Shown here one piece after another: positions 38,132-45,210 of a DNA stretch of 45,210 nt. The position numbers and the translations under genes are program-made. Origin of the DNA: Mediterranea sp. (in: CFB group bacteria) (GTDB lineage: Bacteria; Bacteroidota; Bacteroidia; Bacteroidales; Bacteroidaceae); the NCBI GenBank assembly GCA_031261785.1, contig JAISIZ010000119.1, positions 1 through 45,210 on the forward strand, in the 5' to 3' direction. The notes under the pieces are model-generated. The model made no database searches, had not been told where the DNA came from, and saw only the letters and a program-made list of their open reading frames with translations. Every line of letters begins with the position of its first letter. The first letter of the stretch is position 1.

Positions 38132-40349
38132 GCCTGTCGTACATTTCAAGCTCTACGGTGGCTCCGCGCATGATTTGCTCGTGGGTGAGGTAAGTCTTCC
38201 CGTAGGGTTTCCCGTCGACCTTGACGGATCGGATGTAGATGTTCTTCTTGCTCAACCCGGGGGCCAGCACGGTGAAGGTCTTCCCGTTGGCCAGGCGCAG
38301 GCGCGTCTCGGGAAAGAGAGGGGTGCCTATCTCGTAGCGTCCGCTCACGGGGTTGACGGGATAGAATCCCATGGCGCTGAACACGTACCAGGCCGACATC
38401 TGTCCGCAGTCCTCGTTGCCGCAGAGGCCGGCCGGCCCGTTCTTGTAGAACCGCCCCATCACTTGGGCCACGTACTCCTGCGTGCGCCAGGGCTGGCCGG
38501 CGGCGTTGAAGAGGTAAATGACGTGATGGCTTGGCTCGTTGCCGTGGGCGTACTGCCCGATCATGCCCGTGCTGAAGATGGGCAGCTCGTCACCGGGCTT
38601 GGGGTGGTAGGTGAACATGCTGTCGAGCTTCCGCGCGAAGCGCTCTTTCCCTCCCATGAGGTCGATGAGGCCGTCCACGTCGTGCTGCACCGACCAGAGG
38701 TATTGCCAGCCGTTGCTCTCGCAGATGTGGGGCGTGTAGGCGTCGGGGGTGAAGTTGGGCACGAACTTCCCCTTGTCGTCGCGCGGCTGCATGAATCCGG
38801 TGGCGGGGTTGAATACGTTGCGGTAGTTCATCGCCCGGCGGTCGAATGTCCGTGCGATGTCCGTCTGCCCCATCTTCTCGGCCATGCGTGCTATGCAGTA
38901 ATCGTCGAAAGCGTATTCCAGCGTCTTGGAGAGCGACCAGTCGTCGCCCTCGCCCGGCTCGGCGACGTTGTAGGGCACGTATCCCAGCTTCTTGTACAGT
39001 CCGATGCCCCGGTAATTGTCGATGTTGGCGGTGGCCACGCAGGCGTCGAGCGCCCTTTGCGGGTCGAAGTCGCCGATACCTTTCAGGTAAGCGTCGACGA
39101 TGACGGGCACGGCGTGGTAGCCTATCATCATGTCGGTCTCGCTACCCCACAGGTTCCACACCGGCAAGCGTCCGTTCTGGTCGTAGAAGGCGAGGAACGA
39201 CTTCACCATGTCGTTCACCCGGTCGGGTTCGGTATACGTGAAGAGGGGATGCGCCGCACGGTAGGTGTCCCAGAGCGAGAAGGTGCCGTAGTTCGTCCAT
39301 CCGTCGGCGTGGTGCACTTTCCTGTCGGGGCCATAGTACGCGCCGTCCACGTCGCAGAAAAGCGTGGGAGCTATCATGGAGTGATAGAGGGCGGTATAGA
39401 AGTTCACCTTGTCGTCGCGGTTGTCGCCCGTCACCTCAATCTTTCCGAGCTGGCTGTTCCAGTTGGCCCTCGTCCGGGCCAGGTATTTGTCGAAATTGTC
39501 CTCGGGCGCCTCGGCCTGCAGGTTGCGTGCGGCTCCATCCACGCTGGTGGCCGATATGCCCGTACTAACGGTGATCTGCTCTCCTTTCTTGGTATGGAAG
39601 ACGAATCGGGCCACGACCATCCGTCCCACCTCTTTCCCGTCTTTGAGGATAGGCGTGTAGTCGTAGTGTGTCTCGTCCATGGGGCGGGAGAAACGGGTGC
39701 GGAAGAAGACGCCCTGGCCGCGCGCCCATCCGTTGGAATATCGATAGCCCTGTATGGTCACGGAGTCGACCTTCTCGATGTCCGAGCCGGTGGTGGCGTC
39801 CCAGTTCATAGCCTTTCGCAGGTTGAGGATGATGGCGGCATCGCCTCCGGGGAAGGTGTAGCGCTGGATGCCACAACGCTCGGTGGCGGTCAGCTCTACA
39901 TTAATATTATAGTCGGTGAGGCGCACCTGGTAATAGCCGGCCGATGCGCTCTCGTCCTTGTGCGAGAAGCGGGAGTATATGCCCAGCGGCTCCGCGGCCT
40001 CTTTCCAAGGCAGGGTGACGGGCATGAAAGAGATGTCGTAGAGGTCGCCCGCCCCCGTGCCCGAGAGGTGGGTATGGCTGAATCCGGCGATGGTGCTGTC
40101 GGGATAGAAATACCCGGCGATGCGGTCCCATCCTGGCAAGCCGTTGTCGGGGCTTAGCTGCACCATGCCAAAGGGAGCCTGCGCGCCGGGGTACGTGTTG
40201 CCGGTGAAGTCCGTGCCGATGAAAGGGTTCACCAGCGAGGCGTAATCCTCCCGGCTATTCTCCTCGCCCTTCGCTTGGCGCGACGCGCAAGCGGCCATCG
40301 AGCAAAGGAGCAGCGATGCGCATACAAAGTAATTAAGGCGTTTGTTCAT
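38103..40349 (-). CDS. GH92 alpha-mannosidase lipoprotein
   Basis: This 748-residue enzyme has a lipoprotein signal ending MAAC (Cys21). The GH92 family, calcium-dependent exo-alpha-mannosidases, is recognised by NPFIGTDFTGNTYPGAQAPF near 40-60, GFSHTHLSGTG near 90, the helical-barrel block TFSLWDTYRAAHPLFT near 350, GNEPSHH near 602 (catalytic-acid region) and GNEDCGQMSAWYVFSAMGFY near 640-660 (catalytic-base region). It would trim alpha-mannose from host N-glycans or yeast mannan in the periplasm or at the surface. Its 3' end overlaps the sigma-factor start by 29 nt. Upstream, only 16 bp separates it from the toxin gene, and no separate promoter is evident, so it may be read from the toxin-antitoxin promoter. 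Confidence 0.95.
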   Translation of the reverse strand: MNKRLNYFVCASLLLCSMAACASRQAKGEENSREDYASLVNPFIGTDFTGNTYPGAQAPFGMVQLSPDNGLPGWDRIAGYFYPDSTIAGFSHTHLSGTGAGDLYDISFMPVTLPWKEAAEPLGIYSRFSHKDESASAGYYQVRLTDYNINVELTATERCGIQRYTFPGGDAAIILNLRKAMNWDATTGSDIEKVDSVTIQGYRYSNGWARGQGVFFRTRFSRPMDETHYDYTPILKDGKEVGRMVVARFVFHTKKGEQITVSTGISATSVDGAARNLQAEAPEDNFDKYLARTRANWNSQLGKIEVTGDNRDDKVNFYTALYHSMIAPTLFCDVDGAYYGPDRKVHHADGWTNYGTFSLWDTYRAAHPLFTYTEPDRVNDMVKSFLAFYDQNGRLPVWNLWGSETDMMIGYHAVPVIVDAYLKGIGDFDPQRALDACVATANIDNYRGIGLYKKLGYVPYNVAEPGEGDDWSLSKTLEYAFDDYCIARMAEKMGQTDIARTFDRRAMNYRNVFNPATGFMQPRDDKGKFVPNFTPDAYTPHICESNGWQYLWSVQHDVDGLIDLMGGKERFARKLDSMFTYHPKPGDELPIFSTGMIGQYAHGNEPSHHVIYLFNAAGQPWRTQEYVAQVMGRFYKNGPAGLCGNEDCGQMSAWYVFSAMGFYPVNPVSGRYEIGTPLFPETRLRLANGKTFTVLAPGLSKKNIYIRSVKVDGKPYGKTYLTHEQIMRGATVELEMYDRHGRDVSPNI

Positions 40350-40365
40350 TATATGTCGTTGGTTA

Positions 40366-40680
40366 CTACTCTTTGAGCCTGTTTTCTAAGTCCATATTTT
40401 CATGGAGGATCCTGTGTATATTCACTTCGCCCTCCACCACATTGTAGAAAATAAAATGTTTCTTCGCTTTGAAGTAAAGCTCATATTCTCCATTATCTTT
40501 CAAGTACTTGCTCCCTATCATCGGATTATCCGCTATTCTTGAGCATGTATCCATGATTATTTGGTAATATTCATTCGCTTTACGCCGCGACCATCGATAT
40601 GCCGTATATTGCCAAATAGAATCAAGACCCCGATATGCTTTCTTACTAAAATGAAAGTTTGCTACTGCCATACCTTTCAT
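40366..40680 (-). CDS. ParE/RelE-superfamily toxin
   Basis: This 104-residue basic protein has the ParE/RelE fold signature: NFHFSKKAYRGLDSIWQYTA, followed by SRRKANEYYQII, a middle block IADNPMIGSKY and the closing strands YELYFKAKKHFIFYNVVEGE and VNIHRILHENMD. ParE toxins poison gyrase and RelE toxins cleave mRNA; the sequence fits ParE best. ATG at 40680 overlaps the antitoxin gene by 35 nt; ATG at 40671 is the other start and gives MAVANFHFSKK. It is a two-gene addiction module with the antitoxin upstream, and GH92 follows at 16 bp. Confidence 0.9.
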   Translation of the reverse strand: MKGMAVANFHFSKKAYRGLDSIWQYTAYRWSRRKANEYYQIIMDTCSRIADNPMIGSKYLKDNGEYELYFKAKKHFIFYNVVEGEVNIHRILHENMDLENRLKE

Positions 40681-40903
40681 TTAAATCTTTAAGATGTTCT
40701 TCGGGGTCGAAATCTTCCACGATGCCACTGTTTATTCCTTCCTTGATGAGTTCATCCAAGGACTTATGCCGGTCTTCTTCCTTTTGCAAGAGAAGAAGAC
40801 CGGCACGTATCACTTCGTTGGCATCCTTGTAGTGCCCTTGCGTTACTTTTTCCCTGATAAATTCCTCGCAATCGGATCCCAGGGATACGATAGTCGTTTC
40901 CAT
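40646..40903 (-). CDS. ParD/CopG-type antitoxin
   Basis: This 85-residue acidic protein starts METTIVSLGSDCEEFIREKV, an N-terminal ribbon-helix-helix DNA-binding domain of the ParD type (about 1-45, with YKDANEVIRAGLLLLQ). A charged C-terminal tail (50-85) would bind and neutralise the toxin. The ATG at 40903 is chosen; upstream in-frame residues do not match the family. It probably represses its own promoter at 40922-40952. Confidence 0.9.
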   Translation of the reverse strand: METTIVSLGSDCEEFIREKVTQGHYKDANEVIRAGLLLLQKEEDRHKSLDELIKEGINSGIVEDFDPEEHLKDLNERYGSSKLSF

Positions 40904-40921
40904 ACGCGTCTCCTTTTTGCG

Positions 40922-40952
40922 CAAAGTTACCACTTCCCGGGCACTTCGCAAA
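40922..40952 (-). promoter_or_regulatory. toxin-antitoxin promoter
   Basis: Minus-strand TTTG (40952-40949), a 19-nt spacer and TAACTTTG (40929-40922) match the Bacteroidetes consensus very well, 19 nt from the antitoxin ATG. Confidence 0.7.
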
Positions 40953-40987
40953 CACTTTAATCGCTTTTATCCGGAGGGGGCGGGCTT

Positions 40988-43606
40988 TTATAGTCCCGCC
41001 AGTTCCAGTACTTTCTCCACGGCCGCGCTTAGTCCGTCGGCGTCGCGCCCGCCTGCCGTGGCGAAGTGAGGCTGTCCGCCACCTCCGCCTTGAATCAGTT
41101 TGGCGGCCTCTTTCACCAGCTTGCCGGCGTTCAGTCCGCCGGCCACGAGGTTCTCGCTGATCATCACGGTGAGCAGGGGCTTCCCGTTGTCCACGCTCCC
41201 GGCCACGAAGAAGAAGTCGTCGGCAATCTCGCCACGCAGCTGGAAGGCGATGTTCTTCACCATATCCGCCGGCAGCGGGGCGCAGAATTTGATGAGTTTT
41301 ATGCCACCCGCTTCCTGTATGTTCTTCAGCAGCTTCTCTTTCAAGGAAGCCTCTTTCTCCTTCATGAACTCGTCCACTTGCTTCTTCAGCTCGACGTTCT
41401 CGTCGATATAGCGGCGGATGGCTCCCGACAGGTCGGGGACGTTGTTGAAGAGCGCGCGCAACTCGCCCAACGTATCCTGGATGGTGTCGAGCATCTCCTC
41501 CACCTTCGCCCCGGTGTACGCCTCGATACGGCGCACGCCCGCTGCCACTGAGCTTTCGGACACGATCTTCATCATGCCGATGTGGCCGGTGGCGGCTACG
41601 TGGATGCCTCCGCAGAACTCCACGGACGAACCAAACTGTATGACACGCACCCGCTCGCCGTACTTCTCGCCGAACAGGGCGATGGCACCCAGCTCGCGGG
41701 CCTCCTCGATGGGTATGTCGCGGTACTCCGTCAGCGGTATGTCGGCACGTATCTTCTCGTTGACGAGATGCTCGATCTGCCTGATCTCGGCGTCGGTCAC
41801 CTTCTGGAAATGGGAGAAGTCGAAGCGCAGCGCCTCGGGCGTGACGAGCGAGCCTTTCTGCTCCACGTGCGTGCCCAGCACCTGTCGCAGGGCGTTGTCG
41901 AGCAGGTGGGTGGCCGAGTGGTTGGCGGCGCAGGCGGCCCGTTTCTCGGTATCCACGCAGGCCATGAAGGGCGCTTGGGGATGCTCGGGCAGCTTCTTGC
42001 TGATGTGTATGGGTAGGTTGTTCTCTTTCTTGGTGTCGACGATCTCGATGGTCTCCGCCTCGTTCACCAGCACACCCGTGTCGCCCACCTGTCCGCCGCT
42101 CTCGGCGTAGAAGGGGGTACGGTCGAGCACCAATTGGTAGAGCGTCTGGTTCTTCTGCTTCACCTGTCGGTAGCGCAGGATGGAAGCTTCGTATTCGGTA
42201 TAGTCGTAGCCCATGAACTCGGTGGTGCCCTCCTTCAGGACGATCCAGTCGCCCGTCTCCACGGCGGCGGCGTTGCGCGCGCGTTCCTTCTGTTGCCGCA
42301 TCTCCTCGTCGAACTCCGCGAGGTTCACCGTCATGCCATGTTCGCGGAGTATCAGCTCGGTCAGGTCGATGGGGAAGCCGAAGGTGTCGTACAGCGTGAA
42401 GGCGTCCTTGCCGCTAATCTCTTCCCGGCCGGCGTTCCGGGTCTCGTCCATCGTCTTGTCGAGCAGGCGTATGCCCGTCTCGAGGGTGCGGAGGAAAGCG
42501 TCCTCCTCTTCCTTGATCACCTTCTCGATCAGCTCCCTTTGCGCGACGAGTTCGGGATAGGCGTCGCCCATGTCGGCTATCAGCACGGGGATGAGCCTGT
42601 ACATGAAGGCTTGCTTCTGCCCCAGGAAGGTGTACCCGTAGCGCACGGCACGGCGCAGGATGCGTCGGATGACGTATCCCGCCTTGGCGTTGGAGGGCAG
42701 CTGTCCGTCGGTGATGGAGAAGGCGATGGTGCGTATATGGTCGGCCACGACACGCATGGCCACGTCTTTCTGCTGGTCTTTCCCGTAAGGGGTGCCCGTC
42801 ATGGTGGCTATGGCCTGTATGATGGGCTGGAACACGTCGGTGTCGTAGTTGGATGTCTTTCCTTGCAGGGCCATGCAGAGGCGCTCGAATCCCATGCCGG
42901 TGTCGATCACCTTGGCGGGCAGCGGCTCGAGGCTGCCGTCGGCCTTGCGGTTGTATTGCATGAAGACGAGGTTCCAGATCTCGATGACCTGCGGATGGTC
43001 ATGGTTGACCAGGTCGCGCCCCGACACTTCGGCGCGTTCTTTCTCCGGACGGAGGTCGATGTGTATCTCCGAGCAGGGACCGCAAGGTCCGGTGTCGCCC
43101 ATCTCCCAGAAGTTGTCGTGCTTGTTGCCGTTGATGATGTGGTCCTTCGGCAGGAACCGTTCCCAATAGGAGGCGGCCTCGTCATCACGGCTCAGTCCTT
43201 CTTCCGGGCTTCCCTCGAACACGGTGGCATACAGCCGTTCGGGATGCAGCTTCAGCACCTCCACGAGGTACTCCCACGCCCAGCCGACAGCCTCTTCCTT
43301 GAAGTAGTCGCCAAACGACCAGTTTCCCAGCATCTCGAACATGGTGTGGTGGTACGTGTCGTGGCCCACCTCCTCCAGGTCGTTGTGCTTGCCGCTCACA
43401 CGGAGACACTTTTGCGAGTCGGCCACCCGCTTGTATTGGGCGGGGTGGTTCCCCAGAATAATATCCTTGAACTGATTCATTCCCGCATTGGTGAACATCA
43501 GCGTGGGGTCGTCTTTAATTACCATAGGTGCCGAGGGAACGATATGGTGTCCTTTCGACTTAAAGAAACTCTTGAACGAATCTCTCGTTTCACTTGCAGT
43601 CAGCAT
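40988..43606 (-). CDS. alaS: alanyl-tRNA synthetase
   Basis: This 872-residue class II synthetase is full length. The catalytic domain (1-260) starts [15 protein letters not shown], with motif 2-like [15 protein letters not shown] and motif 3-like [13 protein letters not shown]. The tRNA-binding helical part (260-450) and the editing domain (about 560-720) follow, the latter with zinc and editing ligands HSATH and [13 protein letters not shown]-Ala domain with coiled coil (about 730-870) has the Gly-rich [14 protein letters not shown]. It charges tRNA-Ala and removes mischarged Ser or Gly. A short inverted repeat (GGCGGG/CCCGCC, 40979-41000) overlaps the stop codon and may help termination. 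It is divergent from the M23 peptidase gene. Confidence 0.98.
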   Translation of the reverse strand: MLTASETRDSFKSFFKSKGHHIVPSAPMVIKDDPTLMFTNAGMNQFKDIILGNHPAQYKRVADSQKCLRVSGKHNDLEEVGHDTYHHTMFEMLGNWSFGDYFKEEAVGWAWEYLVEVLKLHPERLYATVFEGSPEEGLSRDDEAASYWERFLPKDHIINGNKHDNFWEMGDTGPCGPCSEIHIDLRPEKERAEVSGRDLVNHDHPQVIEIWNLVFMQYNRKADGSLEPLPAKVIDTGMGFERLCMALQGKTSNYDTDVFQPIIQAIATMTGTPYGKDQQKDVAMRVVADHIRTIAFSITDGQLPSNAKAGYVIRRILRRAVRYGYTFLGQKQAFMYRLIPVLIADMGDAYPELVAQRELIEKVIKEEEDAFLRTLETGIRLLDKTMDETRNAGREEISGKDAFTLYDTFGFPIDLTELILREHGMTVNLAEFDEEMRQQKERARNAAAVETGDWIVLKEGTTEFMGYDYTEYEASILRYRQVKQKNQTLYQLVLDRTPFYAESGGQVGDTGVLVNEAETIEIVDTKKENNLPIHISKKLPEHPQAPFMACVDTEKRAACAANHSATHLLDNALRQVLGTHVEQKGSLVTPEALRFDFSHFQKVTDAEIRQIEHLVNEKIRADIPLTEYRDIPIEEARELGAIALFGEKYGERVRVIQFGSSVEFCGGIHVAATGHIGMMKIVSESSVAAGVRRIEAYTGAKVEEMLDTIQDTLGELRALFNNVPDLSGAIRRYIDENVELKKQVDEFMKEKEASLKEKLLKNIQEAGGIKLIKFCAPLPADMVKNIAFQLRGEIADDFFFVAGSVDNGKPLLTVMISENLVAGGLNAGKLVKEAAKLIQGGGGGQPHFATAGGRDADGLSAAVEKVLELAGL

Positions 43607-43656
43607 ACTTGTATATCTTAAAACGTGTGTGAGGTTAATATTCTCAAAAAACAGCG

Positions 43657-43664
43657 CAAAGATA
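43657..43664 (-). promoter_or_regulatory. -7 element of alaS
   Basis: Minus-strand TATCTTTG at 43664-43657 is 51 nt from the alaS ATG. The -33 region overlaps the divergent promoter's -7 element at 43677-43684. Confidence 0.5.
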
Positions 43665-43676
43665 GCTCGTTTTTAT

Positions 43677-43684
43677 TACTTTTG
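43677..43684 (+). promoter_or_regulatory. -7 element of the M23 peptidase gene
   Basis: TACTTTTG lies 31 nt before the ATG at 43716. It is 12 bp from the divergent alaS -7 element, so the two promoters overlap. Confidence 0.5.
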
Positions 43685-43715
43685 CCCCATCAAGCGAGCG
43701 AATATTTACTAAAAG

Positions 43716-44684
43716 ATGCGTAAGGTATATTATATCTATAATCCGCGGACCCAGACTTACGACCGCATCTACCCCACCGTGCGCCAGCGCGCGTTGAGCT
43801 ACCTGCGCCGGCTGTTCATCGGCATGGGGCTGGGCGCAGGATGCTTCATCGTGCTCCTGCTCATCTTCGGCTCTCCTTCCGAGAAGGAGCTTCGCGTGGA
43901 GAACAGTCGCCTGCTGGCGCAATACAACGTGCTCTCGCGCCGGCTCGACGACGCCATGGGCGTGCTGCAGGACGTGCGGCAGCGCGACGACAACCTCTAC
44001 CGCGTCATCCTCCAGGCCGATCCCGTCGCTCCCGCCATTCGCAGGGGCGGCTATGCCGGCACCAACCGTTACGAAGATTTGATGGACATGGCCAACGCCA
44101 AGCTCGTAGTGAACACCACCCGGAAGCTCGACGTGCTCGTCAAGCGGCTGTACATACAGTCCAAGTCGTTCGACGACGTGGTGGAGATGTGCAAGAACCA
44201 CGACGAGATGCTGAAGTGCGTCCCCGCCATCCAGCCCATCTCCAACAAGGATCTCCGAAAGACGGCCTCGGGATACGGCCAGCGTATCGACCCCATCTAC
44301 GGCACGCAGAAGTTTCACGAAGGAATGGATTTCTCCGCTCCGTCGGGCACCGACGTGCACGCCACAGGCAACGGCACGGTGATCAAGTCGGGTTGGGCGA
44401 CGGGCTACGGCAACTGCATCGACATCGACCACGGCTTCGGCTACATCACCCGCTACGCGCACCTCCAAAAATTCACCGTACGGGCCGGAGAGAAAGTGGT
44501 GCGGGGCGAGGTGATCGGTGAAGTGGGAAGCACGGGCAAGAGCACCGCGCCACACCTACACTACGAGGTGCACGTGCGGGGAAAAGTAGTGAACCCCGTC
44601 AATTACTACTTCATGGATCTCGATGCCGCCGACTACGAGCGGATGATACAACTGGCCGCCAACCATGGCAACGTGTATGATTGA
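43716..44684 (+). CDS. M23-family peptidoglycan endopeptidase, membrane-anchored
   Basis: This 322-residue protein has a cytoplasmic start (MRKVYYIYNPRTQTYDRIYP), one membrane segment (about 34-51) and a periplasmic coiled-coil region (about 55-95, SEKELRVENSRLLAQYN). The C-terminal M23 (LytM) domain (about 185-300) has zinc ligands complete: H201 and D205 in FHEGMD and H282 in the HLHYE motif (H280-L-H282). It is therefore probably an active cross-link cleaving enzyme or an activator of amidases, acting at cell elongation or division. Its place divergent to alaS and before a MerR-type gene (36 bp) is a common arrangement in Bacteroidales. Confidence 0.92.
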   Translation: MRKVYYIYNPRTQTYDRIYPTVRQRALSYLRRLFIGMGLGAGCFIVLLLIFGSPSEKELRVENSRLLAQYNVLSRRLDDAMGVLQDVRQRDDNLYRVILQADPVAPAIRRGGYAGTNRYEDLMDMANAKLVVNTTRKLDVLVKRLYIQSKSFDDVVEMCKNHDEMLKCVPAIQPISNKDLRKTASGYGQRIDPIYGTQKFHEGMDFSAPSGTDVHATGNGTVIKSGWATGYGNCIDIDHGFGYITRYAHLQKFTVRAGEKVVRGEVIGEVGSTGKSTAPHLHYEVHVRGKVVNPVNYYFMDLDAADYERMIQLAANHGNVYD

Positions 44685-44720
44685 TGGTTAAGTCGCTAAA
44701 GTCGTTAAAATAGGATCGTT

Positions 44721-45065
44721 ATGCCAAACGTGGAAAAAGACCTGAAGCTATATTACTCCATCGGCGAAGTGGCCGAGCGTTTCGGCGTGAAGCCGTCGCT
44801 GCTCCGCTTCTGGGAGAAGCAGTTTCCTGAGATAGCGCCCAAGACGGCCGGGCGCGGCGTCCGCCAGTATCGCAAGGAGGACGTGGAGACGATAGCCCTC
44901 ATCTACCACTTGGTGAAAGAACGGGGCATGACCATCCAAGGCGCGCGCCAACGGCTGAAAGACAACAAGGAAGCCACCGTGCGCAACTACGAGATTGTCA
45001 GCCGCCTGGAAGCCGTCAAGGCCGAGCTGCTGGCGATAAAGGCCGAGCTGGACGAAGAAGAGTGA
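44721..45065 (+). CDS. MerR-family transcriptional regulator
   Basis: This 114-residue protein has a winged helix-turn-helix of the MerR type (about 10-80): YYSIGEVAERFGVKPSLLRF, then WEKQFPEIAP and a wing region RGVRQYRKEDVETI. A short C-terminal coiled coil (about 88-114, rich in Glu and Lys) would make the dimer. There is no effector-binding domain or metal-binding cysteine, so it is a minimal member whose inducer, if any, is unknown. The gap before it (44685-44720) has AAGTCG-type short repeats. It is probably co-transcribed with the M23 gene. Confidence 0.93.
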   Translation: MPNVEKDLKLYYSIGEVAERFGVKPSLLRFWEKQFPEIAPKTAGRGVRQYRKEDVETIALIYHLVKERGMTIQGARQRLKDNKEATVRNYEIVSRLEAVKAELLAIKAELDEEE

Positions 45066-45133
45066 GGGCGACGGCATTTCTCTTTATATATGAGGCTGTA
45101 TCATAAGTGAAAGGCGCTATCAAAAAGAGAATA

Positions 45134-45210
45134 TTTAGGCACGGATTACACGGATTCCGCAGCATTGTGTTCTGGAAAAGACTGCGTAATCCGTGTAATC
45201 CGTGCCTAAA
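45134..45210. repeat. large palindrome with two 29-nt arms
   Basis: The arms at 45134-45162 and 45182-45210 are reverse complements with about two differences, around a 19-nt loop. They are built from ACGGATT units, TTTAGGCACGGATTACACGG at the outer end. It may continue past the window edge. The core is shared with the ACAGATT triplet at 36273-36302. No other gene is seen after 45065. Confidence 0.85.

Noticed and set aside
38088..40157. 689-codon open frame on the plus strand opposite the GH92 gene
   Set aside because: It is a shadow of the GC-rich GH92 gene, with no recognisable domain; the minus-strand frame has clear GH92 motifs.

Overview
The window looks like a chromosomal segment of a GC-rich member of the Bacteroidales. 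The evidence is an outer-membrane SusC/SusD pair, lipoproteins with short lipoboxes, GH92 and GH3 glycosidases, an ECF sigma/FecR pair, and promoters of the Bacteroidetes type (TTTG, about 20 nt, TAnnTTTG). The gene content, especially a MurNAc-type transporter and kinase pair, would fit a Tannerella relative, but the genus is an inference. I see no rRNA, tRNA, CRISPR array or prophage.

Layout. 1-1481: a 41-bp tandem repeat array, then an outer-membrane beta-barrel protein. 1587-4688: a secreted two-domain carbohydrate esterase. 4714-5640: divergent housekeeping genes efp and rpmH; rpmH is only 53 codons long. 5745-7043: a lamin-tail lipoprotein. 7154-13096: a compact plus-strand cluster of a GT2/HIT-like (DUF4922) fusion protein, a SpoIID/LytB protein, an AmpG/MurT-like MFS permease and a BadF-type amino-sugar kinase, which together look like a cell-wall sugar recycling module. 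13480-15039 and 25562-27118: two paralogous AAA-ATPase-like/PD-(D/E)XK proteins. 15080-18713: a cation/proton antiporter, tcdA and lolD. 18897-21223 (minus): a helix-hairpin-helix protein and an NSS-family symporter. 21328-25530: VanZ-like protein, alanine/sodium symporter, ychF and lgt.

27375-40349 (all minus) is a polysaccharide utilisation locus. In transcription order it encodes a GH92 mannosidase, an ECF sigma factor, a FecR anti-sigma factor, a 726-bp repeat-rich gap, an exported cellobiose-2-epimerase-like protein, SusC, SusD and a GH3 beta-glucosidase. The sigma gene has an in-frame TAA exactly between regions 2 and 4, and the SusC has no N-terminal signalling (STN) domain. The sigma/FecR control of this locus therefore looks decayed or disconnected. 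A ParE/ParD-type toxin-antitoxin pair sits 16 bp upstream of the GH92 gene.

40988-45065: alaS, divergent from an M23 peptidase and a MerR-type regulator. The window ends inside or at the edge of a large palindrome of two 29-nt arms.

The most unusual items are the sigma-factor nonsense codon, the GT2/HIT fusion with a signal-less SpoIID protein beside MurNAc-type transport and kinase genes, the exported epimerase, and several families of short non-coding repeats. The repeats include one 41-nt element found in opposite orientation about 21.6 kb apart. All functional statements rest on motif recognition by eye; no database search was run.
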